Source: Pelagadaptatus sp034112445
Lineage (GTDB): Bacteria; Pseudomonadota; Gammaproteobacteria; Pseudomonadales; Cellvibrionaceae
Length of the DNA: 64,000 nt
Reading direction: 5' to 3'
NCBI GenBank assembly: GCA_034112445.1
Contig: JAWUVI010000014.1
Location: 248,001 to 312,000, forward strand
Shown: piece after piece, positions 1 through 8,250 of the stretch
Layout of the letters: every line of letters starts with the position of its first letter
Numbering within the stretch: the stretch's first letter is position 1
The notes under the pieces: model-generated
What the model saw: only the letters and a program-made list of their open reading frames with translations
Databases searched by the model: none
What the model was told of the DNA's origin: nothing
Program-made: the position numbers and the translations under genes

Positions 1-96
1 CGCATTCCAGTTGTGAAGATAGAAGAATCTAATGCGGATTTGGGTTGGCCTTTCGAAAGTTCGCAACTTCGCAAATATTTGTCTTCTTACTCCTAA
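1..96 (+). CDS. C-terminal end of an unidentified protein (partial)
   Basis: An open frame runs from the window edge to a TAA at 94-96 and encodes the last 31 residues of a protein, ending in LRKYLSSYS. No domain can be recognised from so short a tail. A T-run follows about 40 bp downstream, consistent with this being a gene end. Called only because the frame is open to the edge and is followed by a terminator-like sequence. Confidence 0.5.
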   Translation, partial: RIPVVKIEESNADLGWPFESSQLRKYLSSYS

Positions 97-107
97 ATAA
101 AACCTCA

Positions 108-148
108 AATCGGCCGATTATCCCTATTGGGGTGGCGCTTTTTTTTTT
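108..148 (+). terminator. possible intrinsic terminator upstream of cheV
   Basis: A perfect 12-bp palindrome (AATCGGCCGATT, 108-119) and a short CCC/GGG hairpin are followed by ten consecutive T residues (139-148). The stem next to the T-run is short and bulged, so this is only a plausible terminator for the preceding gene. Confidence 0.4.
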
Positions 149-193
149 GGCTACACTACACTTAGAATAAGTTATTTAGATGCGGGAATACCT

Positions 194-1144
194 ATGTCAA
201 AACTTTTAGAGTCAGTAGATCAGCGAACTCAGCTTGTCGGTGAAAACAGGCTTGAGCTGTTAATGTTTCGACTCGGTGCTCGTCAGTTGTTTGCTCTAAA
301 TGTGTTTAAAATTCAAGAAGTAGTGCAAATGCCAACGTTAACGGCTTTACCTCACAGTCACCCGGTGATTTGTGGAGTGACCCACTTAAGGGATCAAACT
401 ATTTCGGTTATTGATTTGAGAGCAGCAATTGGTGGACCACCTTTAACCCCGGAGGAGCGTGTCAAAGCTAATCTAATTGTCACGGAATATAATCGTAGTG
501 TTCAAGCTTTTTTGGTGGGCTCTGTCGATCGAATTGTTAATTTAAATTGGGATTTAATTTTACCTCCACCAAAAGGCACTGGCCGTAGCCATTTTTTAAC
601 AGCGATCACACAGTTAGATGATCAAATTGTTGAAATTCTAGATGTTGAAAGGGTTCTTGCCGATATAATTCCTTATGAAACTAAGGTTTCAGAGGATGTA
701 CGTGATAATGAGTTGGCTGAGTTAGCAAAAGAAAGGGGTTTAAAGGTTTTACTTGTGGACGATTCTTCTACTGCAATGGCGCAGGTTAAGTCGACGCTTT
801 CGAACATAGGTATTGAAGTCATTTATAAGCAAGATGGATTGAAGGCGTTAAACTATCTGAAAGGTCTAGTAGCTGATGGTGTTAATGTTTTAGATGAGTT
901 TCTAATGGTTATCACTGATGCTGAGATGCCAGAGATGGATGGTTATCGTTTAACTCATGAAATAAGAAAGGATCCCTCACTCAGTGAGCTATATATCGTT
1001 TTACATACATCACTGTCAGGTAACTTTAACGAGGCCATGGTGAAAAAAGTAGGGTGTGATGATTTCTTATCAAAATTCCAACCGGATGAATTAGCTTCAA
1101 CGGTACAAGAGAGATTCAGAAGTGTTATAGAAGCTGCTGGTTAA
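194..1144 (+). CDS. cheV: chemotaxis coupling protein CheV (CheW-REC)
   Basis: CheV couples chemoreceptors to CheA like CheW, and its receiver domain is thought to tune adaptation or act as a phosphate sink. The N-terminal CheW-like domain spans roughly residues 20-160. A receiver domain follows (about 183-310) with the acidic pair DD at 189-190, phosphoacceptor Asp242 in TDAEMPEMDG, Thr272 and Lys294. The length of 316 residues is normal for CheV. The gene stands alone on the plus strand. Its stop codon overlaps by a few bases the stop of the convergent gene, whose product has CheZ-like residues. The pair may therefore form a small accessory chemotaxis module, which is inference. Confidence 0.95.
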   Translation: MSKLLESVDQRTQLVGENRLELLMFRLGARQLFALNVFKIQEVVQMPTLTALPHSHPVICGVTHLRDQTISVIDLRAAIGGPPLTPEERVKANLIVTEYNRSVQAFLVGSVDRIVNLNWDLILPPPKGTGRSHFLTAITQLDDQIVEILDVERVLADIIPYETKVSEDVRDNELAELAKERGLKVLLVDDSSTAMAQVKSTLSNIGIEVIYKQDGLKALNYLKGLVADGVNVLDEFLMVITDAEMPEMDGYRLTHEIRKDPSLSELYIVLHTSLSGNFNEAMVKKVGCDDFLSKFQPDELASTVQERFRSVIEAAG

Positions 1145-1740
1145 AAGAGTTCTATTTCATCATCTGTTTCGTCGTTAGTGTTTGTATCTGCTTGATCAAA
1201 GTGATGCTGATAGATCTCTAGGGCTTCCTTAACTGTCGCTCCACGCATTATATGCTCGAACATGATACGTTCGGCTTCCATTGAATAGCTATTTCTAACG
1301 TCATTTTGAATGGCTTGCCATGAAGGCTTATTGTTAATCTCTTCAGGTTTGCTCAGTAAATTACTGGTTTTTTCAAGGCTACTGGAAACATGATCCAGTC
1401 TTTGGCTAATCCGATCGTAAAATTGAAATGCAGTAATGGCTTGATTGATTTTGTTTTGCATCTCTTGCGTTTCACCGCTGACTTTACGTTTAAACTCTTC
1501 AAGCTCTGAAAGGCTAGTTAACTCTTGAACGTGGTTGTCAATTTCTCTTGAGTGAGACGCCAGATCAGTGAATGAAGAGGTCAATTTGTCAACAGAATGA
1601 TTGCTCTCGCTAATGGAACTCTCAATCTGACAAACAGATAGATACAGCAGAGTAATGGTCTCGTGGATATGAGACCAGTTTTCGCCAAGGCCACTGCTTA
1701 AAGGTTGTGTTGTTTTAGTTTCTGATGATGGCAATTTCAT
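1141..1740 (-). CDS. CheZ-like hypothetical protein convergent with cheV
   Basis: A 199-residue, largely helical protein with no signal peptide. Residues 98-130 form a predicted amphipathic helix containing FYDRISQRL. Asp109 and Gln113 have the D-x3-Q spacing of the CheZ catalytic pair (Asp143/Gln147 in E. coli). The C-terminus is very acidic and ends DDEIELF, resembling the CheZ tail that docks on phosphorylated CheY. These features suggest an aspartyl-phosphate phosphatase or a CheY/CheV-binding protein, but overall identity to CheZ looks low and the family was not recognised with certainty. The start ATG has an AGGA ribosome binding site in CAGGATATG. The stop overlaps the cheV stop by three bases. 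Confidence 0.75.
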   Translation of the reverse strand: MKLPSSETKTTQPLSSGLGENWSHIHETITLLYLSVCQIESSISESNHSVDKLTSSFTDLASHSREIDNHVQELTSLSELEEFKRKVSGETQEMQNKINQAITAFQFYDRISQRLDHVSSSLEKTSNLLSKPEEINNKPSWQAIQNDVRNSYSMEAERIMFEHIMRGATVKEALEIYQHHFDQADTNTNDETDDEIELF

Positions 1741-1798
1741 ATCCTGTTAAAGGTTACATGTGTAGCGTAAGTTAAATGATAGACCATTTTCGAGAGGA

Positions 1799-1838
1799 CT
1801 TGATGAGTTTCTAGAGTGCTTGATGAGTCTCTAGAGTG
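1799..1838. repeat. 20-bp tandem duplication over the slt stop codon
   Basis: Two adjacent 20-bp copies (1799-1818 and 1819-1838) differ at one position (T1809 versus C1829). A degenerate start of a third copy follows. The slt reading frame enters from the right and stops within the duplication at 1811-1813. The last residues of Slt (ETHQAL) are thus encoded by duplicated sequence. Confidence 0.9.
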
Positions 1839-3952
1839 CTAATGAGATTGGGTACCGTCCCCATTCTGTACCCATAAATTACGGAGTAGGCCAAGACGTT
1901 TTGCACGTAGTGACGAGTTTCTTTATACGGAATTGTTTCTATCCAGAGGTCGTGAGAAAGAGTCTCTTTGGACTTTTTAAGCCATTGCTTTACTCGATTG
2001 GGGCCAGCATTGTAGGCTGCTGCAGCTAAAATCCGATTACCTTTGAACTCTTTAAGTAGACCAGTTAAATATCGACTACCCAGGGTGATATTCATTTCTG
2101 GTTGCAATAAATCGTGCTTGTTGTATTTGATCCCTGATCGTTTGGCGGTCATCTTTGCTGTACTGGGCATAAGTTGCATTAATCCTAATGCGCCCGCAGG
2201 GGAGCGGGCGTTAGCCGAGAATGCACTTTCTTGGCGAGCAATGGCAAATACGAGTAGGGGGGATATTTTTTGCGAATAGGCGGTTTGTAAAACATGTTCG
2301 TTATGAGCAAGAGGAAATCGAAGCTGTAAATCATCCCAGGATTTAGCCGAAGCTAAAGACATAATGCTGTTGTAGTGCCAGCCCCATTGATTAGCTAATT
2401 CAGCAGCAGCAATATGCTCTTGAACAGAAAGGCTTTTTGTCATAAATAACCATTCGCGGCGAGCGTTAGTGGTGTCACCTACTAACAGTAATTCTTTAGC
2501 GCGCATTGCTGCAGGCCGAGAAGCGATGGCCTTAACCAATGTATTTTCTGGTAGCGCTGGGGTGTCCGATAGATGATATTTGCTGCCGAGTTGATCAGCA
2601 GCTAAAAACCCATAAAAACTGCGCTGTTGAGATAGATCAGTATAAATTTGTGTGGGGGACAATGTCTCTTTAACGATATTCTCTGTGGTGTCAGGTACGT
2701 TGGACAGTGTGGATAATTGAATGTCGTCATTCGCCGATTGTGCATTTAATATTTGCTCGGTAGATCGTGCCCACCAATACTGCCACCGCTCTGATTTTTG
2801 TACGGTTTGCGGCAGCTTCTCTATATAGCTAAGTGTTTTTTGCCAATCTTTTTCTTTGAGTGCATCTCTTATGACTCTCTCCAATAAGGATTCGGCTGTG
2901 CCTGGGTCATTACTGGCTATAAGGTTTTCTGCATCCTGTTGGTATCCCCGTCTTAACAGCCGAGTAGCTAAATATTCTTGTATAGAAAAGCGTTGCGTGC
3001 CATTAAACTCTTGCTGTGCCTGATAGCTATTCCAGGTGCGGAGAGCTTCCTGTGGATGCCTTGAGGCGTAACGTCGTATGCCGTGCAAAATAACCTGCTG
3101 CATCTTAGTTGATGACTCACTAAAGCGGGCTTGTTTATGCAGCCTAGAAGGGTAACCGTGAACCTCTAACATAAGCTCACTGTAGCGCTTATTTTCGCTT
3201 GAAAGGTTCTTCGCAATATATTTGGCCAGCATGGTCTTGCGAGCAGACATCGCTTTATGAAATCGCTGCCAAGCAATGTCTTGGGTGAAATGGTCACTTT
3301 TTAGCCACGCTTTGAAAAGCGAATCGCACTCGGAAGGTTGAGAGTGGCCAACGTTCCAGATCTCGGCGACCTCACTGAAGGCCATTTCATCTCCAGTTTT
3401 AGTGCGAGCTTCCAAATAACTACAGCTTAAACTCGTACTCTCTGGGAAAACTTGGTAATAGTTTTTGAAATCTTGCCAATGTTGTTTTTTAGCTAGAATA
3501 GAAAGCCAATCCTTGCGTAATTTTTTGGCAAGAAGTGTTCCTTGGTTATCCTGTAAGAATGCATCAACATCTTCATGTGGTAGTCGGTGTAGTCGGCGTT
3601 TCAGCTCATAAAAATCTAAATACACAGAGAGTGGGTAATCGTGCAGTTGCTTTTTTAGTTTACGGTATGAGGTTAGGTGATTAGCCTGTAGTGCAAGCTT
3701 GGCCGCACTGTAAGTCTTCCGGGATTGAGCCAGTGACAGCTCATTTGATGGGTTTTGATTCTGAGGTGTCAGTATTTTTGTAGGAACTGGGAGTGGAGTT
3801 GATATTGACTGTATTAATGATGCATCGTTTTTATGATTAATAGAGGCCAGAAGTTGATTTTCTGCTCCACTGAAAGAAGACGTGAATAATAGGTATGCTG
3901 CCAGGATATTTCTTGTGGCTGAGCGTATTGGTAATAACTTTAGATTAATCAT
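1811..3952 (-). CDS. slt: soluble lytic murein transglycosylase Slt
   Basis: A periplasmic lytic transglycosylase that cleaves the MurNAc-GlcNAc bond of peptidoglycan with formation of 1,6-anhydro ends. An N-terminal signal peptide (MINLKLL... with a hydrophobic core to about residue 30) is followed by a long helical superhelix domain. The C-terminal SLT domain (about 560-700) has the catalytic Glu in RQESAF, the GLMQLMPSTA motif and YNAGPNRV. I chose the ATG at 3952, not the upstream TTG at 3961: a GGGGGAG sequence lies 10 bases before the ATG but is almost adjacent to the TTG. The gene is divergent from uup. Its 3' end lies in a 20-bp tandem duplication. Confidence 0.95.
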   Translation of the reverse strand: MINLKLLPIRSATRNILAAYLLFTSSFSGAENQLLASINHKNDASLIQSISTPLPVPTKILTPQNQNPSNELSLAQSRKTYSAAKLALQANHLTSYRKLKKQLHDYPLSVYLDFYELKRRLHRLPHEDVDAFLQDNQGTLLAKKLRKDWLSILAKKQHWQDFKNYYQVFPESTSLSCSYLEARTKTGDEMAFSEVAEIWNVGHSQPSECDSLFKAWLKSDHFTQDIAWQRFHKAMSARKTMLAKYIAKNLSSENKRYSELMLEVHGYPSRLHKQARFSESSTKMQQVILHGIRRYASRHPQEALRTWNSYQAQQEFNGTQRFSIQEYLATRLLRRGYQQDAENLIASNDPGTAESLLERVIRDALKEKDWQKTLSYIEKLPQTVQKSERWQYWWARSTEQILNAQSANDDIQLSTLSNVPDTTENIVKETLSPTQIYTDLSQQRSFYGFLAADQLGSKYHLSDTPALPENTLVKAIASRPAAMRAKELLLVGDTTNARREWLFMTKSLSVQEHIAAAELANQWGWHYNSIMSLASAKSWDDLQLRFPLAHNEHVLQTAYSQKISPLLVFAIARQESAFSANARSPAGALGLMQLMPSTAKMTAKRSGIKYNKHDLLQPEMNITLGSRYLTGLLKEFKGNRILAAAAYNAGPNRVKQWLKKSKETLSHDLWIETIPYKETRHYVQNVLAYSVIYGYRMGTVPNLISTLETHQAL

Positions 3953-4287
3953 AATCCACAATCTCCCCCAAGATAAGTGGCGATGTATTACTTTGAATCA
4001 AGCTAATACATATGAGCGGTGTTTTCTCAATTTGTTTTAGTGATTGTTGTTACGCTTACGCACTTATTTTATGCGTTTGTATAATCACTGAGAAAACTGA
4101 CTGACCGTCCAGTTTATTGATTGTAGACCATTTATAGTGCTTCCCCTATAGGTGTTCAGTAATAATTAGCTAATCATTAGCATTTAATTTCAGCATTTAA
4201 GGCATTCGGCAGCGACTTATTACAGCTTGGCGGCTACAATCGCGTCCGGTCAATACCGTTGTCGATATTATTACGGAAACATGAAAT
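3953..4287. other. divergent slt/uup intergenic region
   Basis: A 335-bp non-coding gap between two divergent genes must hold both promoters. The main visible structure is a long interrupted inverted repeat at 4021-4097. No open frame with a ribosome binding site and no RNA gene was recognised. No convincing -35/-10 pair could be fixed for either gene. Confidence 0.6.
4021..4097. repeat. interrupted inverted repeat upstream of slt and uup
   Basis: GTTTTCTCA (4021-4029) pairs with TGAGAAAAC (4089-4097), and AGTGATT (4039-4045) pairs with AATCACT (4083-4089). The right arms are contiguous while the left arms are separated by 9 bases. An inner ACGCA/TGCGT pair (4058-4062 and 4072-4076) adds a small hairpin. 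It could be a cruciform, an operator, or a folded leader of either gene. Confidence 0.6.
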
Positions 4288-6177
4288 ATGTCCCTGCTAG
4301 AAATTAAAAAAGCCAGCTTACATTATGGTACTCAAGTACTTTTAGACTCAGTTGATTTAAAAATCAGTAAGGGCCAAAGAATTTGCCTGATGGGTAGAAA
4401 TGGCGCCGGAAAATCTACTTTACTCAAAGCTATTAGCGGGCAAGTTGAGCTTGATGAGGGTGAGATTTGGATTAAACCTGGAGTTAGAGTTGCTCGCCTA
4501 GAGCAAGATTTACCAGAAGCGGATGATGTAAGTGTTTTTGATGCAGTAGCACAAGGCTTAGATAAAGCGGGTCAACTGATCATCCAGTATCATGAGTTGC
4601 TAAATCATCCCGATGACATTGATATGGATCTTCTGGCTGACTTACAACAGCAACTTGATGCCGAAGATGGCTGGATGTTACAGCAACGTGTCGAAACAGT
4701 TTTGAGTCGCTTGTCTTTGCCAGCGGAAAAATATATGCGTGAACTTTCCGGTGGTTGGCGTCGGCGTGTGTCCTTAGCGAGAGCACTCGTGACAGAGCCC
4801 GATGTATTAATGCTTGATGAGCCGACCAACCATTTAGATGTAATGGCTATTGAGTGGTTGGAGCAGCAAATACTGAACTTTAATGGCGCTGTTATTTTTA
4901 TCACGCATGACCGTCAGTTTTTACAGAACTTGGCGACCGATATTGTTGAACTTGATCGCGGTCATACGAAAAGTTGGCACGGTACTTACGATCAATTTCT
5001 TGCGTTTAGAGAGCAGCAATTATTAGAAGAAGAAAGACATAATGCACTCTTTGATAAGCGACTCAATGAGGAAGAAAAATGGATTAGGCAGGGTATTAAA
5101 GCTCGTAGAACTCGTAATGAAGGGCGCGTTCGAGCATTAGAGTCCATGCGTAATGAACGTATGCAGCGTAGAGCTAAAACTGGCAACGTTTCTCTCGAGG
5201 TGGGCTCATCGGGACGATCAGGGAAATTGGTAGCAGAGCTACACAATGTCACACAGAATTTTTCTGACAATCTTGTAATCAATAACCTCACGACCACAAT
5301 TATTCGTGGTGATCGTATTGGCTTTATTGGTCCTAATGGTGCGGGTAAAAGCACATTACTGAAAATAATATTAGGCCAGTTACAGCCAACTTCAGGTGAT
5401 GCTAAATGTGGAACGTCATTATCTGTAGCTTATTTTGATCAGCTTCGTGAACAATTGGATTTAGAGAAAAACGTAGTTGAAAATATCGCTGAAGGTCGCG
5501 ACAGTATTGAGATTAATGGCAAATCTCGTCATATTATAAGCTATCTAAGTGATTTTTTGTTCACCGGTGCTCGGGCCAGAACGCCAGTAAAAGCACTTTC
5601 GGGTGGTGAAAGAAACCGGGTTTTATTGGCCAAACTTTTTAGCAAAGAATGTAATTTATTAGTGCTTGATGAGCCAACAAATGATCTAGATGTTGAAACT
5701 TTAGAGTTGCTGGAAGAAGTGCTGGTAAACTTTCCTGGAACCATATTGTTGGTAAGTCATGATAGGGCGTTTCTTGATAATGTGGTCACCAGTACTCTGG
5801 CTTTTGAAGGCTCTGGTAATGTTCGAGAGTACGTAGGCGGTTATGCCGACTGGATAAGACAAGGTGGTGTTTGGAATGACTCAGAGGGAGAAGTTGAACC
5901 CCCGTTGAAATCTAGCCAGCAAGAATCTGCCGCTGCCAAAGTCTCGTCCGATAAAGGTGAGAAATTGAGCTATAAATTGCAGCGTGAACTTGATGGGTTG
6001 CCTGCTGCCATTGATCTTGCTGAACAAGAAGTTCAAGCTATTGAAGCTAAGATCGCTGCTCCTGACTTTTATCAGCAGGATGCCTCAGAAACAACTAGGG
6101 TTCTTGCTCTCCTTGAAAAGTCACAACAAATATTGACTGAAAAATATGCTCGCTGGGAAGAGCTCGATGAGGGCTAA
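4288..6177 (+). CDS. uup: ABC-F family ATPase Uup
   Basis: A soluble duplicated ATPase of the ABC-F class; Uup has been linked to transposon precise excision, ribosome function and branched DNA. First cassette: Walker A GRNGAGKST (residues 36-44), signature LSGGWRRRVSLARAL, and Walker B LMLDEPTNHLD near 173. Second cassette: Walker A GPNGAGKST near 349, signature LSGGERNRVLLAKL, and Walker B LVLDEPTNDLD near 460. There are no membrane segments. A Uup-type charged, coiled-coil C-terminal extension spans about 545-629. The length of 629 residues is typical. It ends 12 bp from the convergent usp gene. Confidence 0.95.
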   Translation: MSLLEIKKASLHYGTQVLLDSVDLKISKGQRICLMGRNGAGKSTLLKAISGQVELDEGEIWIKPGVRVARLEQDLPEADDVSVFDAVAQGLDKAGQLIIQYHELLNHPDDIDMDLLADLQQQLDAEDGWMLQQRVETVLSRLSLPAEKYMRELSGGWRRRVSLARALVTEPDVLMLDEPTNHLDVMAIEWLEQQILNFNGAVIFITHDRQFLQNLATDIVELDRGHTKSWHGTYDQFLAFREQQLLEEERHNALFDKRLNEEEKWIRQGIKARRTRNEGRVRALESMRNERMQRRAKTGNVSLEVGSSGRSGKLVAELHNVTQNFSDNLVINNLTTTIIRGDRIGFIGPNGAGKSTLLKIILGQLQPTSGDAKCGTSLSVAYFDQLREQLDLEKNVVENIAEGRDSIEINGKSRHIISYLSDFLFTGARARTPVKALSGGERNRVLLAKLFSKECNLLVLDEPTNDLDVETLELLEEVLVNFPGTILLVSHDRAFLDNVVTSTLAFEGSGNVREYVGGYADWIRQGGVWNDSEGEVEPPLKSSQQESAAAKVSSDKGEKLSYKLQRELDGLPAAIDLAEQEVQAIEAKIAAPDFYQQDASETTRVLALLEKSQQILTEKYARWEELDEG

Positions 6178-6189
6178 ATTTTCATCCGA

Positions 6190-6621
6190 TTACGGGGTTA
6201 TCCTTACCGCAAGGACATCGCATTTAGCACCGTGAATAACCCCGTTTGCAGTAGAACCTAGTAGTAATGCTAGGCCCTTACGGCCATGGCTGCCAACGAC
6301 AATAATATCGGCATTGAGTGAGTCAGCAAGATCATGAATTTCAGAGGTTGGTTGACCGACGATAATATGTTGCTGGTTTATTTTTAGTGATGATTGCTCA
6401 ATTAAGCTATCCATTTTTTGCCTGGCTTGTTGTTCCAGTTGGGTTTGAATTTCTGTTAGATCGATAGGGATGTCTCCGCCATAGGCAAAAGTTAAAGGCT
6501 CAACGACGTGTATTATCGAAATAAGGCACTCGGAATCAGCCAGTGCTTTAGCTTTGTTTAAGACTTGTAGGGATTCATCGCTAAGATCAACACTAACTAA
6601 AATGTGCTTGTAGTTGCTCAT
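6190..6621 (-). CDS. universal stress protein, UspA family
   Basis: A small cytoplasmic Usp-fold protein. It begins YKHILVSVDLS, as in UspA, with the conserved Asp of the first strand. The C-terminal nucleotide-binding motif G-x2-G-x9-GS/T is present in GSHGRKGLALLLGSTANGV. Its length of 143 residues is normal. The ATG at 6621 is preferred over that at 6627, because AGAGG lies nine bases before the former and only three before the latter. Family members respond to growth arrest and stress; the specific role here is not shown by sequence. Confidence 0.9.
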   Translation of the reverse strand: MSNYKHILVSVDLSDESLQVLNKAKALADSECLISIIHVVEPLTFAYGGDIPIDLTEIQTQLEQQARQKMDSLIEQSSLKINQQHIIVGQPTSEIHDLADSLNADIIVVGSHGRKGLALLLGSTANGVIHGAKCDVLAVRITP

Positions 6622-6642
6622 TGTCATTTGCCTCTTTGTGAA

Positions 6643-6672
6643 GAAGTACGAGTTATAGAAGTACGAGTTATA
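6643..6672. repeat. perfect 15-bp tandem repeat upstream of the usp gene
   Basis: GAAGTACGAGTTATA occurs twice in direct succession (6643-6657 and 6658-6672), immediately upstream of the usp ribosome binding site. It lies where that gene's promoter or leader would be. Confidence 0.9.
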
Positions 6673-6743
6673 AGTGAAGCATAGTAGAATTCATGACTTG
6701 AGTTATTAAGATAGATCAACTTAATTAATATTAAGGATACCTA

Positions 6744-7241
6744 ATGGTTTGGTTACCTATTGTTATTTGCCTGGCCGCATTCGCGCTGGTTATAGGACCT
6801 GTTATGTTAATGCAGCCTACGCCTTCGCAGAGGCGAGAAGCAAGCCTTAGAAAAGCTGCTGAAGGCATGGGTTTACGTGTACAAATATTACCTATAAATA
6901 CACCGCTGGGTAAACAAACTTCCCATCTAGGGGTTTGTTATTCTTTTGCTTGGCCATCGGTTAAATCTATGCCGGACACTTGGGAGTTGATACAAAAAAA
7001 ATATGTACACGATATACATGCTTTTGGCGATTGGGATTGGAATATAAAACCTAATTTTGATGTTCCTAAGGATATAGAAAGCCGATTGAAAGAACTGTCA
7101 CCGAAAGTTTATGCGGTTATTTGTACGCCGCAATTCTTAGGCTGTTTTTGGTCGGAGCTGGGAACAAGTGATGAGGTTTTTGAAATAGGCGAGTGGTTAA
7201 AATCAGCGGCAATTATGTTGGGAAAAAAAACTGATGCGTAA
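6744..7241 (+). CDS. membrane-anchored hypothetical protein
   Basis: A 165-residue protein with one N-terminal hydrophobic segment (about residues 3-24: IVICLAAFALVIGPVM), then a soluble domain rich in Trp and aromatic residues (FGDWDWNIKP, FLGCFWSELG). No known domain was recognised. The gene has a clear AAGGA ribosome binding site. Its stop is 8 bp from the stop of the next, minus-strand gene. Its position between uup and topA matches a run of conserved hypotheticals in pseudomonads, from memory, so it is likely a real, vertically inherited gene of unknown function. Confidence 0.8.
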   Translation: MVWLPIVICLAAFALVIGPVMLMQPTPSQRREASLRKAAEGMGLRVQILPINTPLGKQTSHLGVCYSFAWPSVKSMPDTWELIQKKYVHDIHAFGDWDWNIKPNFDVPKDIESRLKELSPKVYAVICTPQFLGCFWSELGTSDEVFEIGEWLKSAAIMLGKKTDA

Positions 7242-7249
7242 GGTTTAAG

Positions 7250-7999
7250 TCATATATCTTCAAGATCAAGTGGCTTGGAGTCTCCTGATAAAGGGTTCAT
7301 ATGGGTTTCGGGCATTAAGTTTTCAGATAAAGATTTACGTTTATTAGCAAGCATTTCAGATATTTCTTTGATCATGGTATGTCTGTCGGGGTTTGTGTGT
7401 GTTGATTTCGATAAAATTTGTTGAGCTTTTTTATAAAAAGCATGAGCGCTTAAGATATCGTTTTTGCTCATCGCGCGATGGCCTTGCCCAATGTAAGTAA
7501 ATACCTTGATTACGATATGTGACCAAGCTAGTTCAGTAATAAACGCGTTCATTTCATCGAGTGATATTTTCCCAAAGGATTGTTGTTTACGTATAACTTT
7601 TCCAGCTTCGTTCAGCTGAGCTTGAGCCAGAGCAATTTGTTTATCACTCTCCTTCAAACGATCCAATTCCCTAACCTCCGTCTCATCAGAGAGAGAGTCA
7701 TGACGTGATATTGCTGAACGATAAGCCGCCTGCAGATAAGATGCTTCAGGATGAGTGTCTTTTACTTCCATCAGCATTTCGATAATGGCTTCATTGATAA
7801 GTCTCGGTATAGCTCTTGTTTCCACGAGATGGTCTATAGCAATTACGAGCTCTTCTAGGTCGTTAGCACGAATTTTAATTTGATGAAGTTTTTGTCTAAC
7901 GATTTTTTGGCGACGTTCTCTTTCGTTTAGCAGGCTTACAACTACTAACGAGCCTATAGCAAGAGAAAAAAGAAAAATAAGTGCAGTAAGAGAAGACAT
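7250..7999 (-). CDS. single-TM hypothetical protein with helical cytoplasmic domain
   Basis: A 249-residue protein. Residues 2-24 form a transmembrane segment, followed by a strongly charged, mainly helical region with coiled-coil character (ERERRQKIVRQKLHQIK onward). The region around 165-215 (HRAMSKNDILSAHAFYKKAQQIL) has the look of a TPR-like helical pair. The tail after about residue 222 is disordered and acidic. No function can be assigned. It is divergent from topA with 250 bp between them. Confidence 0.8.
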   Translation of the reverse strand: MSSLTALIFLFSLAIGSLVVVSLLNERERRQKIVRQKLHQIKIRANDLEELVIAIDHLVETRAIPRLINEAIIEMLMEVKDTHPEASYLQAAYRSAISRHDSLSDETEVRELDRLKESDKQIALAQAQLNEAGKVIRKQQSFGKISLDEMNAFITELAWSHIVIKVFTYIGQGHRAMSKNDILSAHAFYKKAQQILSKSTHTNPDRHTMIKEISEMLANKRKSLSENLMPETHMNPLSGDSKPLDLEDI

Positions 8000-8159
8000 G
8001 GGTATTGATTCGCAAAAAGTTCAGGTGCTGACTAAATTGTCGACTATAAGTATGAAAACTTTATCATTAACCTCAAGCATGTATAAGTCTGAAATTAGGA
8101 TAAAGTTGAATTTATAATTGGTATTATCAAAAGAATACGCCTAAATCCACAAACATAGC

Positions 8160-8188
8160 TTGACCGAACTATACGTAGGACTTATATA
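8160..8188 (+). promoter_or_regulatory. sigma-70-type promoter for topA
   Basis: TTGACC (8160-8165), a 17-base spacer and TATATA (8183-8188) form a near-consensus promoter 62 bases upstream of the topA start. Predicted from sequence only. Confidence 0.6.
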
Positions 8189-8250
8189 TGTCGCGGTTCA
8201 AGTTAATGTTAGCTGTTGTTTTTAAATTAAAATGTGAGAAATAAACCGTT

